Part shown: positions 12,901 through 21,911 of the stretch, piece by piece
How positions within the stretch are numbered: the first letter of the stretch is position 1
Layout of the letters: each line of letters opens with the position of its first letter
Origin: Ciona intestinalis
Lineage: Eukaryota; Chordata; Ascidiacea; Phlebobranchia; Cionidae
Reading direction: 5' to 3'
NCBI RefSeq assembly: GCF_000224145.3
Contig: NW_004190396.2
Coordinates: 1 to 64,000, forward strand
Length of the DNA: 64,000 bases
The notes under the pieces: generated by a model
The model's input: only the letters and a program-made list of their open reading frames with translations
The model's database searches: none
Told to the model about the DNA's origin: nothing
Position numbers and translations under genes: made by a program

Positions 12901-14234
12901 CCAAGAACTACATGTTTCGAACAATTGTCTCGAAAACTTCGCCCAAAATCTCACAAAGTTAAGGTGGGTGGATGACGTCATTCCAATTGTTTTGTGTTTT
13001 AACGACTGTTGTTTTGCTGCTACTTCTTTTCTCTTCATTGTTTTCATTATGATCTTCGCTATCATATTCGAAGAGATAAATTAACTTTATATTACGTCAT
13101 CACATACGTCATCACTGCAGATCGCTTCAAATCCTCAACTTTGCCGGAAACCAATTGACGCAACTTCCGGAGAACTTTGGAGAGTTGAACAAACTAACTT
13201 CCATGGATCTTTCGGGTAATAATACCTATTATGACGTAATAAGCTTCAATAATGACGTCATTGTTACATCACAGACAACCAATTGTTGGAGTTACCGAAT
13301 GATCGAATCGACGTCTTAGCTTCGTTGATGACGCTCAACATATCATACAACAGAGTGAAAAATATCCCAACGGATCTGCCCTATCTCTATCGTATGCAGG
13401 TGAGACTGGGTTCGAAGCTCGTCGATGCCACCGTTGTGTACTTGAGTAAAACACAACCCAGTGGTCACTAATGGGTTGTCCAAATTATCAGCCATACAGA
13501 ATTACCGACAAATCTTAAACCTCCAGATTATCAACTTATCGCGTAATGATCTGAAGTTGCTCCCTATCGACATCTGGCGGATGAAGTCTTTGACCTCTCT
13601 CGACCTCACCGACAACCTGATCGAGTCGATCCCTGAATCCATCGCGAAGCTGCCGGCGTTGAAGGTTTGTGACGTCATAATGGTGGTTCATAATACCGTA
13701 TGTTGGGTTTACCAGCCACGCTTTTATTTTGCATTTTTCCTCAAGTATAGATCTGCTAATTCCTTTTCCTTCGTTGTTTTAATTAATTTGATCTTCGCTA
13801 TCGACGAGATAAACAACCCAATGTTATCCCCATCTTATAAACAGGAGTTGAATTTGACTGACAACAAAATAAAGGTTTGGCCGAAATGCATGGCGGTGCT
13901 GACGTCAAAGGTCAAAGTTGAAAGTTCGGGTCAAGATTCAACGAAGAAGCGTCCTCTCAGGGAAGGGGAAGTACCCGAGATCGGTAAGTCATGTGGTGGA
14001 TATTATTCCACACCTTCAACCCGGTGGTTGCTAACGTGTGTTTCAATCTCTACAGAACCGCCGCCACCGCCAAAACAAAAGAAATCCAAATCGAGTCCCA
14101 AGCTCGGAAGAGGTTTGTTTATGACGTCATAAACATTATTAATATACTGATGACGTAATAATGCAGGTGCGCGACCGAAGACGGCGACAGGTGTTCCGAC
14201 AAAACCGCTGGAGGGCGCCATACCCTCCAAGTAG
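9993..14234 (+). CDS. Leucine-rich-repeat protein with about 25 short LRRs
   Basis: Sixteen exons join with every phase matching and give about 815 aa: 9993..10154, 10228..10375, 10493..10921, 11111..11231, 11460..11623, 11718..11793, 11865..12114, 12173..12360, 12414..12535, 12798..12963, 13121..13215, 13275..13399, 13527..13664, 13845..13983, 14056..14112, 14167..14234. After a basic N terminus (MSRAASSRGRGKKEG) come roughly 25 LRRs of the 22-24-residue intracellular type (LxxLxVSxNxLxxLPxxI). There is a break near GNPWRLPP...NRSLITRIYK that resembles the mid-protein spacer of LRRC40-like proteins. The C terminus is basic and proline-rich (EPPPPPKQKKSKSSPK). No signal peptide, membrane helix, kinase or PDZ domain, so it is probably a cytosolic scaffold. 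LRRC40 is the closest family I can suggest, but this protein is about 200 residues longer. Several introns are under 75 bp and rich in TGACGTCA. Confidence 0.85.
10950..11088 (-). repeat. SINE family A fragment in an LRR-gene intron
   Basis: Reverse-orientation blocks ACACGGGTGTTCTGTT, TGTATGGCTGATAATTTGGA and CAACCCATTAGCGACCACTG match the family at 52808..53045. Confidence 0.7.
11280..11445 (+). repeat. Family B repeat (AACGACTGT element)
   Basis: Shares AGCAGCCACGC, CGTAGCGTGTTTTAACGACT, TTTGCTGCTAATTC and CTTCGCTATCGTATTCGAAG with the other family B copies. It fills the intron directly upstream of LRR exon 5. Confidence 0.75.
12625..12725 (+). repeat. SINE family A fragment in an LRR-gene intron
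   Basis: Contains TATGTGTCCTTGGGCGAGAC, ACTTAACG and CAGTGGTCACTAATGAGTTG in family order. Confidence 0.7.
12985..13085 (+). repeat. Family B repeat fragment
   Basis: GTGTTTTAACGACTGTTGTT, TTGCTGCTACTTC and TCTTCGCTATCATATTCGAA mark a truncated copy in an intron of the LRR gene. Confidence 0.65.
13400..13500 (+). repeat. SINE family A fragment in an LRR-gene intron
   Basis: GGGTTCGAAGCTCGTCG (B-box part), then CAGTGGTCACTAATGGGTTG and CCAAATTATCAGCCATACAG. Confidence 0.65.
13700..13815 (+). repeat. Family B repeat fragment
   Basis: CAGCCACGCTTTTATTTTGC, CTTCGTTGTTTTAATTAATT and GATCTTCGCTATCG in the intron before LRR exon 14. Confidence 0.65.
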
Positions 14235-14577
14235 ATAATGCAGTATATGTGACGTCACAATAGAGATTATATCTTCTGCCTACGTCATCACAGCCGAATC
14301 GAATGCAGTACGGTGACGTCACTGATGACGTCATAATATAATTACCGCCCACTTTCTTGCGTCATAATTAAACCATTGTCGTGTAATAAACCAGGTATTG
14401 TACAAAACAATAGGTGGTTATGACGTCATAATCCACCTATTCTGGAAATCTTGTTTACCGGAAGTGTCGACACCGCGCGTTGCATCGTGTGCTGTGACGT
14501 CACAGTGGCCCACGCGACAGAGGCGTTCTAGAATTGCAACAATTGTTTGAAACAATCATTTTAGAAAAAGATTAACA

Positions 14578-17027
14578 ATGAATAACACTGTGTTAGAACC
14601 TCCGTATTCCAAACCATATTGGTTAGCATCAGAAGTCGGGATCTGGGTTTGTACATTAAGTTTTGTCTATTTGCTGCTCGGTTGCGCGCTTTATTTGGCA
14701 AGTTTTGGGAAAGACAAGAAAAAAGTGACAACAGAACAAAAGTTACTGCGGATTTGTGTTTTTAGTTCTTGCTTCGCGTTGGCGCGTATGGTGTCGGATC
14801 ATACGGTAGCTTTTGTTGGATGGAGGAACAACACAACATGTATACGGACGGTCAACGTCAGCACTGCTTTGTATGCGCCAAGTATTTATTCTATCTATGT
14901 CTTCCTGTGGTTTCGACAAAACGAGTTTTACTCCAACCCAATATTGAAACACCTCGCCAACAAACATTTGATTCGGTTCAGCCGCGTCACAATCCTTCTA
15001 TTGTTCATCGCGGGGTTCGCGGTGACGGTGTTGTTCCAAATTCCAGAGGTTACAGGATGGGACTTCAAGGCGACACCTAGCGGTTGTATTGACGTGGCCG
15101 ACATCGCGGATATTGAAGCCCTCCCAACTATCCTTGTCGTGATAACTATCGTTGGGCAAGTGGCTCTGCTGGGGTTGCTTGTCTATCCAATACTTGTTAC
15201 AAAGAAGAACCAGCAGCAAATGACGTCATCGAGGAGTGTGACGTCACCGAAGGTTAGTCAAACTCAAATCTTTGATGCAAATGCACTAAATAAGTTTAGT
15301 ATTTCTATCCACTAGCGTGTTATAACGACTGTCGCTTTACCGTTATCTTTATGACGATGTATATTTCTCCGTTACTGAAGAAACTACGTCATTTATTTAA
15401 ATGTTTAAAATCGTAATAAATACGACGTAACGTTGAGGGTGATTGTTTATAAATCGCTGACCCACAAAGTGAAGTATTCCCCCCCCCCCACCCCAACCAC
15501 AGGTTGACCGATCCCGCCCGTTGTTGCAACAAGCCATCGTAGGCCGTATGCGTGAAAGGGGCTCCGTTGGTATGGATGCCGCCCGGAAGTCAAGTGACGT
15601 CATCGATGACGTGGGTAGCAGTGACGACGACATCTCGCATAGCGAACGTGAGTTGTCATGGTGATTTAACTGTTAATGAAACTTTTACTCCTGTGTTTTA
15701 ACGACTGTCGTTTTGCTGATAATCCCCTTTGTTGTTTTAATTAATTTGATCTTCGCCATCGTATTCGAAGATGAGTACACAACCACCCAGAGTAGAACTT
15801 AACCTCGGTACCTTTGTGTTTAGTTTGTTGGAGCGAGGGGGAAAGTACCGACTGTGAAAGTCAAGCTGGTGACATCACAATGCATGGGTATGACGTCCTA
15901 ATGATAGTTAACCACAACAATAGTAATGATTGTGATGCGCAGGTCAACGAGAGGTCATCGGTTTACAAGGAGGGACGGGGGATCCCCTGCCCCGAGAAGA
16001 GTAGCGTCACTAGGATCACCTAAGAGGATCAAAGTCCGGAAGTTGAGGAGAACACCACGGAAGTCTTCCATGAGGAAGAGGTGGGGGAGGGGGGCTATTA
16101 GCTTATGGGAGTTGGGGGTCTATAGAATATTCTCTCTAAGGGGAGGTAGGGGCAATATGGGACCCCCCCCCCTTTCCCCCCCCCAAAGCTACCATTTTTG
16201 GCGGGGTGTTGGGTGTCCGTAGTGGTTGTGTCTGGTTGGGAGGTTGTGGGCCATCTGCTAACTAAAAGGAAGTAGGGGGTGGAGACACCGTTGTGTGCGT
16301 GCTTGGAAAGATGAAGTTGAAATCAATATATTGAGGTGTCAATATTATATACATGGTAGAAATGTGGATAGGATGTTAGATTGGGCACAAAATCCATGAA
16401 TAAACAATCCATTTTATCCAGGGAACAAAAGTTGACGATTCTGATCAAGAAAGTTTCAATCCTGGCATCGATATGTGTTGCGTCCGATGTCACAGCAACC
16501 ATACTGCAGATCATGATATCTCTACCGGAGTTGGTTTATTTCTTTATATTTGACGTCAATTTGTTGATCAACACCGTTTGTGTGTTGTTGTCATTCAAAC
16601 AATGGAGAAAAATATTCTTTCCAAGGTAATTGTGATGTCGGTTTGTTTTTGGGCAAGATACTTAACAGCAGTTGCTCCAACCCAGCAGCCACTAATGGGT
16701 TATAGCACCTTGAGTTGAAGCCAACTCGGGCCAACATAAACCCCATCCTCCATGACACGCTGTAGAACCTCACCCATGTAGACCTTCCTATTGCATGATC
16801 TACCACTAACATATTCACTCACCAACAGATTCACCCCACCGACCCCCCAACCCCATGACCCACCCAGCTCAGGGGGAAACACCACCAACACCCACCTACC
16901 CAACCACGACCCCCATGGTAGAAACCTCGATAATGTTTCGATCCGAAGTGGATTGTCGACGCACACAGAGATGATTGTGATGTCACGGTCGGGAACGCCA
17001 GAGGTCCATGATGTCACAAGGGTTTAA
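14578..17027 (+). CDS. Seven-transmembrane receptor-like protein, family unassigned
   Basis: Exon 1 is 14578..15252, exon 2 starts at 15503, an arginine/lysine-rich exon lies at about 15920..16079, then 16422..16625 and 16829..17027 (stop). Exon 1 encodes a short glyco-type N terminus, then five helices. The next two exons form a long charged third cytosolic loop. Exon 16422..16625 encodes helices 6 and 7, and the last exon is a Ser/Thr/Pro-rich tail. There is no DRY motif after helix 3 (WFRQNEFYSNP instead) and no NPxxY in helix 7, so it is not an ordinary rhodopsin-class receptor. I do not recognise the family. The junction after exon 2 is uncertain: the strong donor GAAC|GTGAGT pairs in frame with an acceptor ending AATAG at about 15921, whereas a weaker donor (TG|GTGATT, near 15661) would pair with the better CGCAG acceptor. 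It converges on DERL2. Confidence 0.68.
15690..15835 (+). repeat. Family B repeat
   Basis: Includes GTGTTTTAACGACTGTCGTT, TTGATCTTCGCCATCGTATT and the downstream block ACCCAGAGTAGAACTTAACC, which is also present near 34910. Confidence 0.7.
16640..16765 (+). repeat. SINE family A fragment
   Basis: TTTTGGGCAAGATACTTAAC and CCAACCCAGCAGCCACTAAT in an intron of the seven-helix receptor gene. Confidence 0.6.
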
Positions 17028-17372
17028 TTGTGATGTCACATGAGTTGAAAGCCCACCAATAAAAAAAAATATTTATTGGCACGTGTATGTCATTTCTACA
17101 TCTTTCGTTTTTATCCCCCGCAATACATTAAGTTTGTTTGTCGCTGTTTAATTGTGATGCAACAACCAGTGTAATATCTTGACCTTGTATTCATTGCACA
17201 ACGAAATATAACGCGTTCTTAAAGGCAATTGTGATAAATAGACGCCAAACCTGGGGTGGCAGGGTGGTCACTGCATTAATCAGTAAACATTATTATGTGT
17301 CTAACTATCCCTGCCTCCCCTGTGTTTATATATATTTTGCATCTATGAGTTTTTGTAACAATAAAAATTTGA
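17028..17372. other. Convergent 3' flank with a MITE family C copy
   Basis: Follows the receptor stop; an AATAAA lies at about 17058. From 17236 to 17330 there is a shortened family C MITE (CCAAACCTGGGGTGGCAGGG, CTGCATTAATCAGTAAACAT, CCCTGCCTCCCCTGTGTT). The DERL2 3' end begins at once after it. Confidence 0.55.
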
Positions 17373-20300
17373 CTAATCTTCTTCCTGGATGTCCCCATGT
17401 GCCACACCCTCTTGACCCCCAGCCACACCCTCTTGACCCCCGGCCACGCCCTCTTGACCCCCTGCCATGCCCCCTTGACCCCACGCGAACCCTCCAGGCC
17501 TCTCTGCTTCCGGTAGTGGTGCGTAATCGTCGACGTTGGTCGGAGCATCGAATAAATATTTTCTGCCATAGACACAACATTAACGTTGATACTACCATAG
17601 ACACAACATTAACGTCTATAATACCATATAAGGACACACTTACAATACACGAGGTGTGTGCAACAACCTGAACCCCCCCCGCTGTTTCGGGAAAACATCT
17701 TCAAGGAAATAATAAATATGTCCGCACGCGATTCCTGGAATATAAATATCATGTTTAGAATGAATGTTAAATGTGATTTACAACGACAGTCGTTAACACG
17801 GGTGTTCTGTTTCATACAACTCGTGCCTGCTTATGAGTTACCACGTATGTAACTTTGTGGGTGATTTTCTGATAATTTGGACAACCCATTAGTGACCACT
17901 GGGTTGGAGCAATTGTCGTTAAGTGTCTTGCTCAATGACACATACGCCCACAATGGCAGCAGCGACAAGCCTTGATCTTAACCTCTAACCTAGAAACTTA
18001 ACAATGTGACGGACATCGTGTAATACGCAAACATTCCATGAACTGATACGCATATTTATACATGTCACCACACAAACATCATATATATCACACAAACATC
18101 ATATATATCACACAAACATCATATATATCACACAAACATCATATATATCACACAAGCATCATATATATCACACAAACATCATATTTACCCACCGAGCCCG
18201 TCAACGATGATCGGATTATTCAACATCAGAGAAAACCCGATAAGAACCCACGGTAAGTACGGTGCCTGTGATGTCATAATGGTTAATATAATAACCATTG
18301 TTTAATAAACATGGGGGTGACATGTTACCCCAATATTTGAAACAGCGGTGACATTTTGGTTTAGCGCTGCAGTTTTAAACTAAAACTGATTCAGGATTTT
18401 ACCAGAAATAACAAAATTCAACACATTATGCGCTAACAGAATAAAATTTAAAATTAAAAACACACGTAATATTACCTACTTGCAATCAGCTTAACAGAAC
18501 TTTCTGTTCCATAAAACACAGCATTAAGTTTTTTATCTTTAATCAGTTCATACCCACCTGGAAAGTTATAATCCCGAAGAAACTCATCCTCACATAAGGA
18601 TTCCTTCGACTCCATACGTATACAAGTAATATGGTGAAAGCTTGGCCGAGAAAAACTAAGTTTACAAATAAACCAAATATCTGGGGGGTGGGGTTAAGGT
18701 ACATAGATATCATATATTATATACATAGATATCATATATTATATACATAGATATCATATACAGATGGTTGGGTTTGTGTATAGTTATGTTATTTCCATGA
18801 AGTTAATGTTTATTATTGTTTAATACTATTTCTATGAAATGTTAATGTTGTATTTTTATCACAAAACAAACATTTTTTCCACTTAATTTGGAAGCCATAC
18901 TGCAACAGCATATAAATAAATTAGCTTTATATGCTGTATTATACCTATATATATATTATATACGAACATCTTTAATACTAATTCTATTTAAACATGATTT
19001 CTAATTTAATGTCAACAAAAGATACGCTCATGATAATTCCCCCGAGAATGAACATAAAAACAAAATCTGCCGTTCTTCCTCTAAACGAACCTTCCTCCAA
19101 CATCCGACAATATCGGTATCTGATGTCTATGGTCAGGAAAGTGAACGGGGAGTTGTGATAAATATAATAAGTTTGTAATGTTATTATAAATATTAAATAA
19201 ACTATGATATCATACAGAAGGTTGGGTCTACATAATATACAAATATATTTTGTTTTATCAATTTATCCTACATGTTTGGTGCAAATTATATAATTAATAA
19301 AATAAATCAACTGCTGTTGATTCGCTAAATGTTTTTACTAAGGAAACAAAAGTTAAAGTTATGGCCAGAAAAAGCAAACATTAAATTCCAAACCTTTCTG
19401 ATTTATTAATAATAAGACTCAATTAAAACCATAATTATTAATATACGAGGATACAGAAATATCATGTTGAAAAGGAAATTGAATCCGAAAGTTCCAAAGA
19501 AGAGAAAGTTGGTAACAAGTCTCCATATTTGGTAATGTTTGAATATCAAGTCCGGGTTAAAATAAATTTGAAACGGAGATATCACTTCAAGTTGCTGTGA
19601 ATATATAAGGTTTCTATGTTACTTATAAATATATAACTTAATAAAGCACAACTGGACGGGGCAATGACAGTCATTAAAACAATGGTAGCAGCATCGGGCC
19701 TTGAACCCGTAACCTCTGGGGTGAAGTCTGACTCGTTACTATTTTAAAACCGCAAACAAACGCATGTATGCGATGGACACCCCTATAATAGAAGGGTCCC
19801 TCTAAAATGTCAGTGTGCGCAGTGTGCCGCAGTGTGCGCAGTGTGCCGCAGTGCAGTGTGCCGCAGTGTGCGCAGTGTGCCGCAGTGTGCGCAGTGTGCC
19901 GCAGTGTGCGCAGTGTGCGCAGTGTGCGCAGTGTCCGCAGTGTGCGCAGTGTGCCGCAGTGTGCGCAGTGTCCGCAGTGTCCGCAGTGTGCCGCAGTGTC
20001 CGCAGTGTGCGCAGTGTGCCGCAGTGTGCCGCAGTGTGCCTCAGTGTGCGCAGTGTGCCGCAGTGTGCGCAGTGTGCCGCAGTGTGCTGCAGTGTGCCGC
20101 AGTGTGCCTCAGTGTGCGCAGTGTGCCGCAGTGTGCCGCAGTGTGCCGCAGTGTGCGCAGTGTGCTGCAGTGTGCTGCAGTGTGCGCAGTGTGCCTCAGT
20201 GTGCGCAGTGTGCCGCAGTGTGCCTCAGTGTGCGCAGTGTGCCGCAGTGTCCGCAGTGTGCGCAGTGTGCCGCAGTGTGCCGCAGTGTGCCGCAGTGTGC

Positions 20301-21313
20301 GCAGTGTGCGCAGTGTGCGCAGTGTGCGCAGTGTGCGCAGTGTGCGCAGTGTCCGCAGTGTCCGCAGTGTGCGNNNNNNNNNNNNNNNNNNNNNNNNNNN
20401 NNNNNNNNNNNNNNNNNNNNNNNGTTTGGGTCTACATAATATACAAATATATTTTGTTTTATCAATTTATCCTACATGTTTGGTGCAAATTATATAATTA
20501 ATAAAATAAGTCGCTAAATGTTTTTACTAAGGAGATAAAAGTTAAAGTTATGGCCAGAAAAAGCAAACATTAAATTTCAAACCTTTCTGATTTATTAATA
20601 ATAAGACTCAATTAAAACCATAATGTTTAATATATACGAGGATACAGAAATATCATGTTGAAAAGGAAATTGAATCCAAAAGTTCCAAAGAAGAGAAAGT
20701 TGGTAACAAGTCTCCATATTTGGTAATGTTTGAATATCAAGTCCGGGTTAAAATAAATTTGAAACGGAGATATCACTTCAAGTTGCTGTGAATATATAAG
20801 ATTTCTATGTTATTTATAATTATATAACTTAATAAAGCACAACTGGACGGGGCAATGACAGTCATTAAAACAATGGTAGCAGCATCGGGCCTTGAACCCG
20901 TAACCTCTGGGGTGAAGGCTGACTCGTTACAATTTTAAAACCTCAAACAAACGCATGTGTGCGACGCTATAATAGAAAGTTTAAAATTGAAGATTTTAAA
21001 CTAGAATTCAAAAAAATGTTATTTTAAAATTAAGCTTTTGGCTTTGACAGTAAAGTTATTAGATTTATAATAAACGAACTAAAGCCTGCAGAATGTTAAC
21101 TACGTTTTTAGTCCCTGTGAAGAATCCTCCGTTCGAAAACAGATTATGCGATTAGTTGGTTGTTAACACCATACATGGGGATTCTTCACTTTTACCACGA
21201 TGTTAAATAACTAAACTTACGACTGCAATGGTAGTCAATACGCATGCTGTTGTATAAGCTCTTGTTATCGTTGGTATTTGCAAATATTCTTGTTGGAACG
21301 GAACATGAGCCAT
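17373..21313 (-). CDS. DERL2: Derlin-2-type ER-associated degradation protein
   Basis: Seven exons: 21221..21313, exon 2 (present twice, 20646..20785 and 19455..19594), 19026..19119, 18558..18680, 18193..18265, 17644..17734, 17373..17562. Phases close to about 267 aa. The match to Derlin-2 is continuous: [89 protein letters not shown] and PGGFAWGQG. Derlins are rhomboid pseudoproteases in the ER membrane that help retrotranslocate misfolded proteins with p97. WR in loop 1 and the GxxxG-type helices are kept. The tail carries three to four GGQEGVA repeats, absent from human. Intron 2 has U12-type signals. Exon 2 occurs twice because the scaffold repeats this segment around an N gap; one copy is real. 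Confidence 0.92.
17770..17998 (-). repeat. Near full-length SINE family A copy in a DERL2 intron
   Basis: In reverse orientation it carries AACACGGGTGTTCTGTTTCA, GAGTTACCACGTATGTAACT, GTGACCACTGGGTTGGAGCA and CAGCAGCGACAAGCCTTGA. Confidence 0.75.
18066..18185. repeat. 20-bp tandem repeat
   Basis: About six units of CACAAACATCATATATATCA, nearly identical, in DERL2 intron 5 (minus-strand gene). Confidence 0.85.
19222..19800. repeat. Duplicated segment, copy 1 (includes DERL2 exon 2)
   Basis: It is nearly identical to 20424..20985 with scattered substitutions and small indels. It contains DERL2 exon 2 and a tRNA-like SINE head (GGTAGCAGCATCGGGCCTTG). The repeat boundary coincides with a 50-N gap, so two alleles placed in tandem is likelier than a true duplication. 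Confidence 0.85.
19813..20373. repeat. GC-rich minisatellite of 9/10-bp units
   Basis: Over 55 units of GTGTGCGCA and GTGTGCCGCA (variants GTGTCCGCA, GTGTGCCTCA, GTGTGCTGCA) run up to the N gap. All reading frames stay open only because of the repeat; not coding. Confidence 0.93.
20374..20423. other. Assembly gap (50 N)
   Basis: A round 50-N spacer, so its real length is probably unknown. Its flanks repeat the sequence at 19222. Confidence 0.95.
20424..20985. repeat. Duplicated segment, copy 2
   Basis: Second copy of 19222..19800, again with DERL2 exon 2 (20646..20785). It lacks the minisatellite at its right end, so the alleles differ by that expansion. Confidence 0.85.
21105..21200. mobile_element. 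Short MITE family D copy
   Basis: TCCCTGTGAAGAATCCTCCG at the left and GGGGATTCTTCACTTTTACC at the right form inverted ends like those at 9077. It lies just downstream of DERL2 exon 1 in its first intron. Confidence 0.5.
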
Positions 21314-21670
21314 CCTCAACGACACGTACAATATAATATATTGTTTCTATGTTCTATATTTTGGCGCAAAAGAAAACGGGCACGTAAGTTGTTTCAGTTA
21401 AAGGGCGAATTATTGCGTCATCGCCACTACAAATTGTTACAAACAGATCTTTATGACGTAATAATCATATGCGTTGAAGTAACAATGCACCACACATTGT
21501 GACGTTAAATATCCATTGTTATCTAACAATAAAACATTATGATGTCATAATATACTTGTGGAATAAATTGTCTACTGCAAAATTTCTATAAAAACAAAAA
21601 TTGCACAAAAGTTGAAGACGAATAGCAGCGGTGGTGAATCGGCCAGATAGAAAAATAATTGTCTCCGGAT

Positions 21671-21824
21671 GTTGCTACCAGGAATAAGGCTGTTTAAAAC
21701 AGTTCTTCTGGTAAATAAGTTACTTTTATGACGTTTATAAACCTTATGAAACGGCGGATAAAACTTCGGTGAAATAAAAATAATGTCTCACCAGAAGTAT
21801 TTTTACATTACATCTGGTAGCAAC
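21671..21824. mobile_element. MITE (family E, GTTGCTACCAG ends)
   Basis: Perfect 11-bp inverted ends GTTGCTACCAG and CTGGTAGCAAC enclose 154 bp with internal CCAGAAG/CTTCTGG inverted parts. A related copy is at 42449. It lies between SLC35B4 and DERL2. I could not settle the target duplication. Confidence 0.65.
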
Positions 21825-21911
21825 AAAGGATGATATTTTTGAAAGTGTTCTATAAGCGAAACATTCTTGAAAAAACAAAATTAACATTTACAGCGATTTC
21901 AAACATTAAAA

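Noticed and set aside
18066-18185. Evenly spaced repeats that could suggest a CRISPR array
   Set aside because: Simple head-to-tail tandem repeat with no spacers, in an animal intron.
18480-18615. Minus-strand frame starting [12 protein letters not shown] as a separate small gene
   Set aside because: It is the wrong frame of DERL2 exon 4; the frame reading [13 protein letters not shown] matches Derlin-2.
19807-20501. Long cysteine/valine/serine-rich open frames in three frames
   Set aside because: They come only from the GTGTGCGCA/GTGTGCCGCA minisatellite and run across an N gap.
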